DNA from: Aliiroseovarius sediminis
GTDB lineage: Bacteria > Pseudomonadota > Alphaproteobacteria > Rhodobacterales > Rhodobacteraceae
Assembly (NCBI RefSeq): GCF_022678485.1
Contig: NZ_JALBYP010000021.1
Location: forward strand, 363,973 to 427,972
Length of the DNA stretch: 64,000 nt
Direction of reading: 5' to 3'
The notes beneath the pieces are model-generated. The model did no database searches, was not told the origin of the DNA, and was given only the letters and a program-made list of their open reading frames with translations. Made by a program: the position numbers and the translations under genes. Numbering within the stretch: position 1 is the stretch's first letter; each line of letters begins with the position of its first letter. Positions 1-8,667 of this stretch are shown here, one piece after another.

Positions 1-543
1 GCCACGCGCTATGACGTGATTGACGCCATCACGCCCGAGATCGAGGCGATGGCGGGCGACGCAGGCACTGGTCTGTCGAAGGGTGGCATGAAAACCAAGG
101 TGATGGCTGCGAAAACCGCGACTGGGGCAGGGTGCGACATGACGATCACGCTGGGATCGCGCATGAACCCGTTGACCGCTCTGGCAGAAGGCGCGGCGTC
201 GACCCTGTTCACCGCACGCACCGACCCCAAAGCGGCCCGCAAGCATTGGATCGCGTCAATGAAACCGCGTGGCGCGGTGGTGGTCGATCAGGGGGCGGAA
301 CGGGCTCTGCGCTCTGGCAAATCGCTTCTGCCCGCCGGGGTGGCCGCTGTGCGGGGTGATTTCCAACGCGGCGATCCGATTGAAATACACGGGCCCGACG
401 GCACCCATCTGGGGGCGGGGCTGAGCCGCTATACTGCGGAAGAAGCCCGCGCGATCAAAGGTTGCCGCTCGGACCAGATTGAACCCATTCTGGGCTATCC
501 GGGCCGCGCCGCCCTGATCCACCGCGACGACATGGCCCTTTAA
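1..543 (+). CDS. proB: Glutamate 5-kinase, C-terminal part (cut by window edge)
   Basis: Last 180 codons of glutamate 5-kinase, which phosphorylates L-glutamate in the first step of proline synthesis in the cytoplasm. The reading frame is open from base 1 and the start lies outside the window. Visible are the glycine-rich segment [16 protein letters not shown], typical of the amino acid kinase fold, then a PUA domain from about codon 95 ([11 protein letters not shown] onward). proA follows 27 nt downstream on the same strand, the usual proBA pair. Identification is firm from the motifs and the neighbour. Confidence 0.95.
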   Translation, partial: ATRYDVIDAITPEIEAMAGDAGTGLSKGGMKTKVMAAKTATGAGCDMTITLGSRMNPLTALAEGAASTLFTARTDPKAARKHWIASMKPRGAVVVDQGAERALRSGKSLLPAGVAAVRGDFQRGDPIEIHGPDGTHLGAGLSRYTAEEARAIKGCRSDQIEPILGYPGRAALIHRDDMAL

Positions 544-570
544 GGGCGACAACAAAGGGACAAGGACACG

Positions 571-1818
571 ATGAGCGAAGACATCACATCCATGATGACC
601 GAGATTGGCCGCCGCGCACGTGACGCGGCCAAGGATCTTGCCTTCGCTCCGGCCGAGGCCAAGGAAAAGGCGTTGCTGGCGGCGGCAGATGCCTGTTGGG
701 ACCGACGGGCCGAGATCATCGCGGCCAATGAAAAAGACATGGCCTTTGGGCGCGACAAGGGCCTGTCGCCCGCGATGATGGACCGTCTGATGCTCGACGA
801 GGATCGCATCAAAGGGATGTGCGATGGGCTGCGTGCCGTGGCGGGGCAGGCCGATCCGGTGGGCGAGGTGCTTGAGGAATGGGATCGTCCTTCAGGCCTT
901 CATATCAAGCGGGTGCGCACGCCCTTGGGCGTCATTGGCGTGATCTATGAAAGCCGCCCCAACGTGACAGCGGATGCGGGTGCCCTGTGTCTAAAGGCCG
1001 GGAACGCTGTGATCCTGCGCGGCGGGTCAGAGAGCTTCCATTCTGCGGGTCTGATCCACGCGTGTTTGCAGGACGGGCTGCGCGCCGCCGACCTTCCCGA
1101 AGATGCCATCCAGCGCGTGCCGACCCGTGACCGCGCGGCGGTCAGTGAAATGCTGACCATGATCGATTACATCGACGTGATCGTGCCGCGTGGCGGGAAG
1201 GGGTTGGTCGGACTTGTCCAGCGTGAAGCTCGCGTGCCGGTTTTTGCGCACCTCGAAGGCATCGTGCATGTCTTCATCGACAAGGACGCCGACCCCGACA
1301 AGGCCGCGCGGGTGGTGATGAACGCCAAGACCCGACGCACCGGCATTTGCGGCGCAGCGGAGTGTCTGTTGATTCACCGCGATGCAGTCGCCTTGGGGCA
1401 AAAAATCCTGAACGACCTGATGGATGCCGGGGTCGAGGTTCATGCGGGCGAGGGGCTGACCGGCACCATAGCCGCCACCGAGGATGACTGGGGCAAAGAG
1501 TTTCTGGACAGCATCATCGCCGCGCGGATTGTCGATGATGTGAACGGCGCGATTGATCACATCAACCGCTATTCCTCGTCCCATACCGACGCGATCCTGA
1601 CCGAAGATGACGCCACGGCGGAGCGGTTCTTCACTCGGCTCGACAGCGCGATCCTGATGCGCAATGCCTCGACCCAGTTTGCCGATGGGGGCGAGTTCGG
1701 CATGGGGGCCGAGATCGGCATTGCCACAGGCAAGATGCACGCGCGCGGGCCTGTGGGGGCCGCGCAGCTGACATCGTTCAAATACCTGGTCGAAGGGGAC
1801 GGGACGGTTCGGGGCTAA
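571..1818 (+). CDS. proA: Gamma-glutamyl phosphate reductase
   Basis: 415-aa NADPH-dependent reductase that converts glutamyl-5-phosphate to glutamate semialdehyde, the second step of proline synthesis. It has the aldehyde-dehydrogenase fold; the segment [11 protein letters not shown] carries the expected catalytic cysteine at about residue 260, and [13 protein letters not shown] is a family hallmark. The length matches bacterial ProA. The ATG start follows an AAGGGACAAGGA-type ribosome site and lies 27 nt after proB, so the two are probably co-transcribed. It ends 6 nt before the convergent chpT stop. Confidence 0.97.
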   Translation: MSEDITSMMTEIGRRARDAAKDLAFAPAEAKEKALLAAADACWDRRAEIIAANEKDMAFGRDKGLSPAMMDRLMLDEDRIKGMCDGLRAVAGQADPVGEVLEEWDRPSGLHIKRVRTPLGVIGVIYESRPNVTADAGALCLKAGNAVILRGGSESFHSAGLIHACLQDGLRAADLPEDAIQRVPTRDRAAVSEMLTMIDYIDVIVPRGGKGLVGLVQREARVPVFAHLEGIVHVFIDKDADPDKAARVVMNAKTRRTGICGAAECLLIHRDAVALGQKILNDLMDAGVEVHAGEGLTGTIAATEDDWGKEFLDSIIAARIVDDVNGAIDHINRYSSSHTDAILTEDDATAERFFTRLDSAILMRNASTQFADGGEFGMGAEIGIATGKMHARGPVGAAQLTSFKYLVEGDGTVRG

Positions 1819-1824
1819 CGCGCC

Positions 1825-2424
1825 TCAGAACTCCACACTGATCGACCGCTCGGCGATGGTCACGCCAATCTCGCGCCCCTGTCGGGCAAGCTCGGGCGCG
1901 ATCAAGGCGAAATGGACCTGAGCAGGCGGCACGTCATGGCCTGCTTGGGGGTCTGACAGAAGCGCCCACAGCGCCGGGTCGATCTTCAGCTTCTCGGCCT
2001 CGCCCCGGATTTGCCAATGTTCGCCATCGCGGCGGACCTGCACATGCCCGCCCCACGGCATCGCCGTTTCAAAGCATTGCAGCAGCAGGAATGCCAGCTT
2101 CACCGCGCCGCGGGGCTGATCGCCCGCAGGTTGCCACGCGACCTCGACCTTGCGGTTGTCGGTACCGGGGGACAGAAGGGAAGCGATTTCAGCACCAGCG
2201 ATCATCTGACCGTCGGCTGCCGCGCCGAAGGCCACACGGAAGAACCGGATGCGCAGGTTCGCATTGGCGATGCTTTCGGCAATCAGCGCCATTTCAGGGC
2301 TGTCGGGCTGGCCCGACATCTGCAAAAGCTCGACCCCATTGCCGATGGCGCCCAAAGGGCTGATAAGGTCATGGCAGATGCGTGATCCGATCAGGGCGGT
2401 CAGGTCGGCGGGCTGGTGTGTCAT
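1825..2424 (-). CDS. chpT: Histidine phosphotransferase ChpT
   Basis: 199 aa. In Caulobacter, ChpT passes phosphate from the hybrid kinase CckA to CtrA and CpdR. The N-terminal helix carries the conserved SRICHDLISPLGA motif, with the phosphoacceptor His at about residue 18, followed by a long second helix and a degenerate ATPase-like C-terminal domain that lacks ATP-binding motifs, as in known ChpT. It is transcribed divergently from the DUF3553 gene and converges on proA. Its presence in the same window as ctrA and sciP (about 53 kb away) supports a working CtrA relay. Function is inferred from family knowledge. Confidence 0.88.
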   Translation of the reverse strand: MTHQPADLTALIGSRICHDLISPLGAIGNGVELLQMSGQPDSPEMALIAESIANANLRIRFFRVAFGAAADGQMIAGAEIASLLSPGTDNRKVEVAWQPAGDQPRGAVKLAFLLLQCFETAMPWGGHVQVRRDGEHWQIRGEAEKLKIDPALWALLSDPQAGHDVPPAQVHFALIAPELARQGREIGVTIAERSISVEF

Positions 2425-2466
2425 GGGGCGTGCCTTGGTCTGTAGAACAGGGAAAGAGAGTGAAGC

Positions 2467-2658
2467 ATGAACATGGGTGCGTTACTGGAACCGGGCATGT
2501 TGGTGCGTCATCCTGGGCAGCCCGATTGGGGGCTGGGGCAGGTGCAATCCAACATCGGCGGCAAGGTCACCGTGAATTTCGAACATGCGGGTAAGCGGGT
2601 GATTATGTCTGACGTGATTGACCTCATACCGGTTTTTGATCCCTCGCAAGCAACGTAA
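2467..2658 (+). CDS. DUF3553 domain protein
   Basis: 63-aa basic protein matching the DUF3553 pattern: PGMLVRHPGQPDWGLGQVQS followed by VNFEHAGKRVI. The fold resembles the small barrel (CarD/UvrD C-terminus-like) modules that bind nucleic acid or polymerase, but its function is unknown. The ATG lies about 8 nt after a GGGAAAGAGAG purine tract. It is divergent from chpT with a 42-nt gap, so the two promoters must overlap. Alphaproteobacteria commonly carry this gene as a stand-alone ORF. Confidence 0.8.
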   Translation: MNMGALLEPGMLVRHPGQPDWGLGQVQSNIGGKVTVNFEHAGKRVIMSDVIDLIPVFDPSQAT

Positions 2659-2745
2659 GGTCGCGTTTCGGCTTTTATATTCTACTCTAACGGGCAGCCG
2701 ATGCGATTGCAAACACAGACCCATCTGCATAAAAGCCCAACAAGG

Positions 2746-2760
2746 TTAGCAAAACGTTAA
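2746..2760 (+). promoter_or_regulatory. CtrA-like motif TTAG-N7-TTAA before olsB
   Basis: TTAGCAAAACGTTAA matches the TTAA-N7-TTAA CtrA consensus known from Caulobacter except for one base (G at position 4). It ends 5 nt before the olsB ATG. A TGCATAAAA element that could act as a -10 region lies 12 nt upstream of it, at 2726-2734. The motif is seen; binding by CtrA is inference. Confidence 0.5.
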
Positions 2761-2765
2761 AGACG

Positions 2766-3542
2766 ATGCCCCAGCCCGATTTTGTCCTTCGCCTGGCCCG
2801 AGACGAGGCCGACCTGATCGCGGCGCAGCACCTGCGGTATGACGTGTTCGTCAGCGAACTTGGAAGCGACGGCGCGCTGGTGGACCACGATGCGCGCCTT
2901 GAACGGGACGCGTTCGACCCTTTCTTCGACCATTTGATCCTGTTTGACCGGGCGCGCCCGGACATGCCCGCGGTCGGTGTGTATCGCCTGTTGCGCGGCG
3001 ACTGCCTGTCGGACGGCCCCGGCGGGGTGAACCGGTTCTATTCGGAAGATGAATATGATCTGAGCGTCCTCAAGGCCTCGGGCCGGAAACTGCTGGAGCT
3101 GGGCAGGTCCTGCCTGCACCCCGACTATCGCGGCGGTGGGGCCATGATGGTGCTGTGGGGCGGGCTGGCCGACTATGTGGCGCAACATCAGATTGAGGTG
3201 CTGTTTGGTGTCGCCTCGTTTCACGGCACGGATATCGCGCCGCTGAAGGCGTCTCTGTCGCTGCTGCATCACCGGCATCTGGCCCCCGATCATCTGCGCG
3301 TGAAGGCGCGACCCGCACATTTTCAGACCATGAACCTTCTGGCCGAGGACCAGATCGAACGGCCCGCCGCGATGCGCGCGGTGCCGTCGTTGATCAAGGC
3401 CTATCTGCGATTGGGCGGCTTCGTGGGCGAGGGCGCCTTTGTCGATCATGACTTCAACACGACCGATGTGTGCCTTGTGCTGGACACCGAACAGATGAGC
3501 GCGAAGCACCGCACAATCTATACCCGGACGCCCCGCACATGA
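2766..3542 (+). CDS. olsB: L-ornithine N-alpha-acyltransferase OlsB
   Basis: 258 aa, GNAT-fold acyltransferase of the OlsB/hemolysin-like family. It transfers a 3-hydroxyacyl chain from ACP to ornithine to make lyso-ornithine lipid at the inner membrane face. Family marks are LRYDVFVSELG near the N-terminus, the ELGRSCLHPDYRGG acyl-binding segment and the GVASFHGTD motif. The ATG has no convincing SD; a CtrA-like motif ends 5 nt before it. The stop overlaps the start of olsA by 4 nt (ATGA), so the two enzymes are coupled. Confidence 0.9.
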   Translation: MPQPDFVLRLARDEADLIAAQHLRYDVFVSELGSDGALVDHDARLERDAFDPFFDHLILFDRARPDMPAVGVYRLLRGDCLSDGPGGVNRFYSEDEYDLSVLKASGRKLLELGRSCLHPDYRGGGAMMVLWGGLADYVAQHQIEVLFGVASFHGTDIAPLKASLSLLHHRHLAPDHLRVKARPAHFQTMNLLAEDQIERPAAMRAVPSLIKAYLRLGGFVGEGAFVDHDFNTTDVCLVLDTEQMSAKHRTIYTRTPRT

Positions 3543-4375
3543 GCGCCCTGTGGCATGGCGAGGTTGAACCGCCCGCCTTCCGCCCCGCGGCCTCCGACTG
3601 GCCCCGCATTGTCGCGCGCGGGCTGCCGCTGGCCTGTCTGATCTTTGGCGGGCTAGTGGTCCTGCTGCTGGTTCGGTTGGTCGAACGCCCCATCTGCGGC
3701 ATCAAACGCCCGCTGACACCGCATATCACCCAGTTCGTCTGTCGTTCGGCCTTCGTGATCATGGGCATCCCGTTCAAGGCGATGGGCACGCCGATGCGCG
3801 AAAAAGGGGCGGTTGTGGCAAATCACGCGGGCTGGCTGGATATCTTCACGCTGAATGCGAAGAAGCGGGTCTATTTCGTGTCGAAGTCCGAGGTCGCGAA
3901 CTGGCCCGGCATCGGTTGGCTGGCGCGCGCCACCGGCACGGTGTTCATCAACCGCGACCGTCGCGAGGCGACCCGGCAGGTCGAGGTGTTTCGCGACCGG
4001 CTGGCCGCGGGCCACAAGCTGCTGTTCTTTCCCGAAGGGACCTCAAGCGACTCGCGGCGGGTTTTACCATTTAAATCAACACTCTTTGCCGCATTATTTA
4101 CACCTGTTCTGCGCGATTTCATGTGGGTGCAGCCGGTGACGGTGCGCTACATCGCGCCCGATGGCGCCGATCCGCGCTTTTACGGCTGGTGGGGGGATAT
4201 GGTCTTCGCACCGCATATGATGCAGACGCTGGCCGCGCGGCGGCAGGGGCGGGTCGAGGTGATTTACCATCCCCCGGTCAAAGTAGCAGACTTCGCAGAC
4301 CGCAAAGATCTGGCGCGCTATTGCGAAACCACGGTGCGTGCGGGGTTGGGCGATCTGAATGTCGAGGCGCGTTAG
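3539..4375 (+). CDS. olsA: Lyso-ornithine lipid O-acyltransferase OlsA (PlsC family)
   Basis: 278 aa. It completes ornithine lipid by acylating the hydroxyl of lyso-ornithine lipid. An N-terminal transmembrane helix (about residues 25-45, LACLIFGGLVVLLLVRLV) precedes a PlsC domain with the catalytic HX4D motif NHAGWLD and the FPEGTSSD motif. The start is the ATG that overlaps the olsB stop. Codons at about 4060-4107 (VLPFKSTLFAALFTPV) are AT-rich, with TTA, AAA, TCA and ACA, unlike the rest of the gene. It ends 4 nt into the convergent ThiE-like gene. Confidence 0.88.
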   Translation: MSALWHGEVEPPAFRPAASDWPRIVARGLPLACLIFGGLVVLLLVRLVERPICGIKRPLTPHITQFVCRSAFVIMGIPFKAMGTPMREKGAVVANHAGWLDIFTLNAKKRVYFVSKSEVANWPGIGWLARATGTVFINRDRREATRQVEVFRDRLAAGHKLLFFPEGTSSDSRRVLPFKSTLFAALFTPVLRDFMWVQPVTVRYIAPDGADPRFYGWWGDMVFAPHMMQTLAARRQGRVEVIYHPPVKVADFADRKDLARYCETTVRAGLGDLNVEAR

Positions 4376-5001
4376 CCCGTCATCGCCGCCAGCAGGTGGG
4401 ACAGCCGGGCCGTGGGGTCGTCGCTGTTCCAGATCTCTTCCCCGATGGCGAAGAAGTCGGTGAACGGGGTCAGGGTGCGGATGATGTCTTCGTCCAGCGC
4501 GCCTTCGGCAACCACCGGCACCTCGATCATCTTCGACCACCAGTCGAACAGGTCGGCTTCGGCGCGGGTGCCGTCGCCAAGGGTGGAGGTGCCCGCGGGG
4601 CCGAAGCTGACGTAATCCGCGCCCATTTCGCCTGCCGTCATGCCGTCATGGCGCGAGGCGTTGCAGAACGCCCCCACGATGGCATCGGCCCCCAGATCGT
4701 CACGGGTCTTGCGCACCCGGCGCGCACCGTCGCCCAGATGCACACCGTCCAGCCCCAGACGTTCCACCATCAGCGCGTGGTCGGTGATCACCAGCGGCAC
4801 ATCTCGGGCGTGCGCCACCTCGCGGCAGGCATCTGCGGCGCGCATGATCCGGTCCTCGTCTGAGGTGGCAAGCGACAGACGCAGGCAGGCGGTGTCATGG
4901 GCATCCAGCACGCGGGCCAACTGGTCGGGGAAGCGCGACAGTTCAAACTCGGGCGGTGTCACCAGATATAGCTGGGGAAATTCCATGTCGGTCTCGGCCA
5001 T
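4372..5001 (-). CDS. Thiamine-phosphate synthase-like protein
   Basis: 209 aa from the ATG at 5001, chosen because AAAAGGA lies 7 nt upstream; an in-frame ATG at 5073 would add 24 residues. It resembles ThiE TIM-barrel proteins (QLYLVTPPEF start, LGLDGVHLGDGARRVR, DAIVGAFCNASRHDG, GADYVSFGP). The family's usual diphosphate- and pyrimidine-binding residues are only partly kept, for example ITD where ThiE has xND, so catalytic activity is uncertain. No thiamine pathway neighbours and no TPP riboswitch are visible. The two candidate start regions overlap the promoter of divergent trmJ. Confidence 0.65.
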   Translation of the reverse strand: MAETDMEFPQLYLVTPPEFELSRFPDQLARVLDAHDTACLRLSLATSDEDRIMRAADACREVAHARDVPLVITDHALMVERLGLDGVHLGDGARRVRKTRDDLGADAIVGAFCNASRHDGMTAGEMGADYVSFGPAGTSTLGDGTRAEADLFDWWSKMIEVPVVAEGALDEDIIRTLTPFTDFFAIGEEIWNSDDPTARLSHLLAAMTG

Positions 5002-5144
5002 CTTGCGGTCCTTTTCGTCTGGTGCTTGCAGCTTCATAGACGGCTCTTGCGTCAATGCAAGTGATTCAGACATGCGCACCACGCGCGCTTGCTCTGGGCC
5101 GAATGCCAGCGTATCACGCGCGCAATCAAATGGAAGGATCCGCG

Positions 5145-5900
5145 GTGGCAGATCAGTTGACACAAGAACAGGGGCCGGAGCCCGAAATCGTGCTGGTGCG
5201 CCCGCAGATGGGCGAAAACATCGGGGCGGCGGCACGGGCGATGTTGAACTTCGGGCTGGGGCGGATGCGGATCATTGCGCCCCGCGACGGTTGGCCGAAC
5301 CCGTCGGCGGTCGCCATGGCCTCGGGCGCCGGGCGCGTTCTGGACGCAGCCGGGGTTTACGCTACGCTGGCCGAAGGGGTTGGAGATTGTGACTATGTCT
5401 ATGCGACCACCGCTCGGTCGCGCGACTTGGCGAAACCAATCCTCAGCCCTGAACGCGCGATGATCGAAGCGCGCGCCATGCAAGCGGCAGGCAAGAAGGT
5501 CGCGGTCTTGTTCGGCCCGGAACGCACCGGGCTTGAAAATGACGAGGTCGCGCTGGCCAACGCCATCATCTCGGTCCCTGTGAACAGGGAATTTGCGTCG
5601 CTGAACCTTGCGCAATGCGTGTTGCTGACGGCCTATGAATGGCGGCTTCAGACCGGCGATGTCGCGCATGAGGTGATGGAATGGGCCGGGTCCGAGCGCG
5701 CACAGGCGATCGAGGTCGAAAAGCTGGCGCAGCACTATGAGACCCGTCTTGACGAGGCCGGGTTCTTCTTCCCCCCCACCAAGGCGCCGGTGATGAAAAC
5801 CGCGCTCAGGAATATGTGGAGCCGTATGCCGATGACCCGCGCGGACGTGCAAATTTTCCACGGCATCCTGCGCCAGTTGCTCAGGGGCAAGCAGGACTGA
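5145..5900 (+). CDS. trmJ: tRNA 2'-O-methyltransferase TrmJ (SPOUT family)
   Basis: About 251 aa. TrmJ methylates the ribose of residue 32 in several tRNAs using SAM. The N-terminal SPOUT core shows VLVRPQMGENIGAAARAMLNFG and the knot region VLFGPERTGLENDE followed by PVNREFASLNLAQ; a helical C-terminal extension follows. The GTG at 5145 is preferred because GGAAGGA (5132-5138) sits 6 nt upstream; the ATG at 5130 would place that ribosome site inside the gene. It converges on dsbB, whose stop abuts directly. Confidence 0.88.
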   Translation: MADQLTQEQGPEPEIVLVRPQMGENIGAAARAMLNFGLGRMRIIAPRDGWPNPSAVAMASGAGRVLDAAGVYATLAEGVGDCDYVYATTARSRDLAKPILSPERAMIEARAMQAAGKKVAVLFGPERTGLENDEVALANAIISVPVNREFASLNLAQCVLLTAYEWRLQTGDVAHEVMEWAGSERAQAIEVEKLAQHYETRLDEAGFFFPPTKAPVMKTALRNMWSRMPMTRADVQIFHGILRQLLRGKQD

Positions 5901-6377
5901 TCAGGTCTTGCGGGTCGCCGCGATAAGCCAGATCACCGCCAGGCCCAACGACCCCACCGCGTTCAGGTTCGCCATGGTGACGCCCAGAAACTCCCACGGG
6001 ATTTCGTCGCAGCGGATCAGGGGGGCCTCGTTGATTTGCGACAACAGGTCATCAACTGACAAGTCTGCGACGCCGCCGCCGGAACACGAGGTGGGGCCTT
6101 CCCACAGTTTCCGCTCGACCCCCGAATGGTAAAAGCCCAGCGCGGAGGTCGTTGCGGCGGCCAGCGCGCCCAGCCAAGCCAGCGCCTTTTTTCCCGTGCC
6201 CAACGCCGCCGTGCCGATCACGACGGCTGCGGCGTGCGGCCAGCGTTGCCACAGGCACATCTCGCATGGCGCATATCCCAGCGCCTGAAACCCGAAGGCC
6301 CCGCCCAGCATCAGGGCCGAGGACACCGCAGCGAAGGCGATCAGTTGGTTTGATGTAAAACGATCAAGAAAGCTCAT
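5901..6377 (-). CDS. dsbB: Disulfide bond formation protein B
   Basis: 158-aa inner membrane protein with four predicted helices. It has the DsbB cysteine pairs: CEMC in the first periplasmic loop and Cys in TSCSGG and IRCDE in the second. DsbB reoxidises periplasmic DsbA and passes the electrons to quinone. The start at 6377 gives the typical short N-terminus and overlaps the upstream DedA-type gene by 4 nt, so they are translationally coupled. The C-terminus WLIAATRKT is close to the family end. Confidence 0.9.
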   Translation of the reverse strand: MSFLDRFTSNQLIAFAAVSSALMLGGAFGFQALGYAPCEMCLWQRWPHAAAVVIGTAALGTGKKALAWLGALAAATTSALGFYHSGVERKLWEGPTSCSGGGVADLSVDDLLSQINEAPLIRCDEIPWEFLGVTMANLNAVGSLGLAVIWLIAATRKT

Positions 6378-6952
6378 AGGTATTTCACCAGATAGAAGCC
6401 GCCGAGCAAGATCACGACGAACAATGTGAACATCAGGCCCAGACGACGTTCGATAAAGTCGCGGATTGGTGCGCCGAATTTCCACAACAGCGCTGCTACG
6501 ATGAAGAACCGAAGCCCGCGCGCGATGACACTTGCCACCATGAACACGCCGAAATGCAGCCCCGTCGAACCCGACAGGATCGTGATGACCTTATAGGGGA
6601 AGGGCGTGACCCCCGCGATCAGCACAGCCCATGCGCCCCACTGGTTGTAGGTGTCCGAGAAATGGCCGAACTCATCCGTTTTGCCGTAAAACTCCAGCAC
6701 CGGCTGACCGACGCTTTCATAAAGCCCCCAGCCGATGAAATAGCCGAACGCCCCGCCAATCACCGATGCCACCAGCGCCACCGTCGCGATGACGAAGGCC
6801 CGCGACGGGCGCGCGATGATCATCGGGATCATCAGCACATCCGGCGGAATCGGAAAGACCGAGCTTTCCAGAAAGGACACGACCGCCAGCGCCCACAGCG
6901 CATGTCGGGTATTGGCCAACCCCATAGTCCAATCGTAAAGTCGCCTGATCAT
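6374..6952 (-). CDS. DedA/YqaA-type (VTT domain) membrane protein
   Basis: 192 aa with about five hydrophobic segments. The marks of the DedA/YqaA superfamily are visible: SSVFPIPPDVLMIP near the N-terminus, a GGAFGYFIGW helix pair and GVTPFPYKVITILSG. Such proteins are linked to lipid or polyprenyl carrier flipping and membrane homeostasis; the substrate here is unknown. Start chosen at 6952 (MIRRLYDW); an in-frame start at 6988 would add a 12-residue basic tail. It overlaps dsbB by 4 nt and probably heads a two-gene operon. Confidence 0.82.
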   Translation of the reverse strand: MIRRLYDWTMGLANTRHALWALAVVSFLESSVFPIPPDVLMIPMIIARPSRAFVIATVALVASVIGGAFGYFIGWGLYESVGQPVLEFYGKTDEFGHFSDTYNQWGAWAVLIAGVTPFPYKVITILSGSTGLHFGVFMVASVIARGLRFFIVAALLWKFGAPIRDFIERRLGLMFTLFVVILLGGFYLVKYL

Positions 6953-7119
6953 CTGCGTGCCTTGTTTTATTTTGCGCTCACGAACCACGCCCGGTGGTCA
7001 AGGTCAAGAGAGGGAGGCGCAAACATCGCTTGATACAGGGTGAAGGGCCGGTAAACTGGAGCGATCGTTCATCGTCACCGTCGGGACAAGACCGCCGACC
7101 CATAACAAGGAGCCGCCTG

Positions 7120-7962
7120 ATGAAATGGAAAGGCCGCCGAGGAAGCCGCAACATCGAAGACCGCCGACGGATGGGCGGGGGCAAGGCGCAGTTGGGGGGC
7201 GTTGGCCTGTTGGCGGTGGTGGTGATCGGGTACTTCCTTGGGGTGGACGTGACGCCCTTGCTGCAAGGCGGCGGCGGGCTGGGCGGCGAGGGCGGCGGCG
7301 AGATCACGCAAGCGGACGAGCAAGAGGCCGAATTTGTATCCGTGACCCTTGCCGACACGGAAGAGGTCTGGGCCGAGCTTTTCCGCAACCAAGTGGGCGA
7401 GGTCTATGACCCCGTGACGCTGGTCCTTTACAAGGGCGTGACGCAAAGCCCTTGTGGCGGGGCCTCGGGCGCGACGGGGCCGTTTTACTGCCCCGGGGAT
7501 CGCAAGGTCTATCTGGACACTGCGTTCTTCACCACGATGGCACGGCAGTTGGGCGCCAGCGGAGATTTCGCCGCGGCATACGTTGTGGCGCATGAGGTCG
7601 CGCACCATGTCCAGAACGAGTTGGGTGTTCTGGGGCAGGCCAATGCGATCCGCGCGCAAGTCAGCGAGGCGGAAAGCAACGACATTTCTGTACGGATCGA
7701 GCTTCAGGCGGATTGCTATTCCGGCATTTGGGCGCGCGAAGCACAGGCCCGGTTCGGCACGTTGGAGCGAGGCGACATTGCCGAGGCCATGAACGCCGCC
7801 CGCCAGATCGGTGACGATACGTTGCAGCGCAACGCGGGCCGCGTGCCGATGCCGCACACTTTCACCCATGGCACATCTGCCCAGCGGCAAGATTGGTTCC
7901 TACGCGGCTACGAAAGCGGAGATATGCGAAGCTGCGATACGTTCTCGGCGCGTCAATTGTGA
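7120..7962 (+). CDS. Neutral zinc metallopeptidase (YpfJ family)
   Basis: 280 aa. It has a basic cytoplasmic N-terminus (KWKGRRGSRNIEDRR), one membrane helix at about residues 28-45 and a glycine-rich linker, followed by a zinc peptidase domain with HEVAHHVQN (HExxH). This is the architecture of putative neutral zinc metallopeptidases (YpfJ, formerly DUF2342-like/zinc_peptidase). Substrates are not known. AAGGAG at 7107-7112 lies 7 nt before the ATG. It is transcribed divergently from the DedA-type gene. Confidence 0.88.
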   Translation: MKWKGRRGSRNIEDRRRMGGGKAQLGGVGLLAVVVIGYFLGVDVTPLLQGGGGLGGEGGGEITQADEQEAEFVSVTLADTEEVWAELFRNQVGEVYDPVTLVLYKGVTQSPCGGASGATGPFYCPGDRKVYLDTAFFTTMARQLGASGDFAAAYVVAHEVAHHVQNELGVLGQANAIRAQVSEAESNDISVRIELQADCYSGIWAREAQARFGTLERGDIAEAMNAARQIGDDTLQRNAGRVPMPHTFTHGTSAQRQDWFLRGYESGDMRSCDTFSARQL

Positions 7963-8088
7963 CGCTGGTTCCAAAATATTGCCGCGACAACCATCCCCGA
8001 ACACGCTAAAGCCTGTCGCGAAATCCTGACAGACGGCGCGCGGCGCGGTATCAGGTGCAGGGCAGGGACTACGGCAGAGGGTCAAAGA

Positions 8089-8667
8089 GTGGCAAGACCG
8101 GCACAGGCGCGTGTGGGCCGCATCATCGAACATCTTAGCCGCTGGACTGCCTATGGCGGTGGTCTGATCCTCATGGGCATCGCGTTAACCACGGTTCTGT
8201 CCATCACTGGCCGCGCGTTGACCGGCGCCGGGTTGGGGCCGATCAGGGGCGATTACGAGATCGTCGAAATGGGCTGCGCGGTGGCGGTGTTCGGCTTTCT
8301 GCCGTGGTGCCAGTTGCGGCGCGGGCATGTAACGGTGGATATCTTCATATCGACATTGCCCGACCGGGTTCAGGCGGTGCTTGGGCTGATCGGTGATCTG
8401 CTTCTGACCTGCGCGGCATTTGTCATCCTGTGGCGCCTTTGGTTGGGCTTTGGCGAGAAGTTCCCCTTTGGGTCAGACGCGATGCGCGACTGGCTTGGCA
8501 TGGGGGCAAAGCCCTTCTTTGCCGAAAGCACCTATGAGCTGGAAATCCCGCTGTGGATTCCCTTTGGCCTGTGCGTCATTGGTGCTGCGCTGTTCTTCGT
8601 GGTGGCGCTTTTTACCGTGTGGCGGTCACTGGGCTGGGTCATTGACGGCAAGGAGCAACCGGCATGA
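8089..8667 (+). CDS. dctQ: TRAP transporter small permease (DctQ family)
   Basis: 192 aa with four hydrophobic helices, the small membrane subunit of a tripartite ATP-independent periplasmic transporter. The pattern GDYEIVEMGCAVAVFGFLPWCQLRRGHVTVDIF is typical of DctQ. The GTG start follows GCAGAGGG; no ATG is suitably placed. Its stop overlaps the start of the large permease (ATGA). No substrate-binding DctP gene is adjacent, so the substrate cannot be predicted and the binding protein must be encoded elsewhere. Confidence 0.9.
   Translation: MARPAQARVGRIIEHLSRWTAYGGGLILMGIALTTVLSITGRALTGAGLGPIRGDYEIVEMGCAVAVFGFLPWCQLRRGHVTVDIFISTLPDRVQAVLGLIGDLLLTCAAFVILWRLWLGFGEKFPFGSDAMRDWLGMGAKPFFAESTYELEIPLWIPFGLCVIGAALFFVVALFTVWRSLGWVIDGKEQPA

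Noticed and set aside
5002..5144. TPP riboswitch for the ThiE-like gene
   Set aside because: The intergenic region is too short and lacks the THI-box CTGAGA core.
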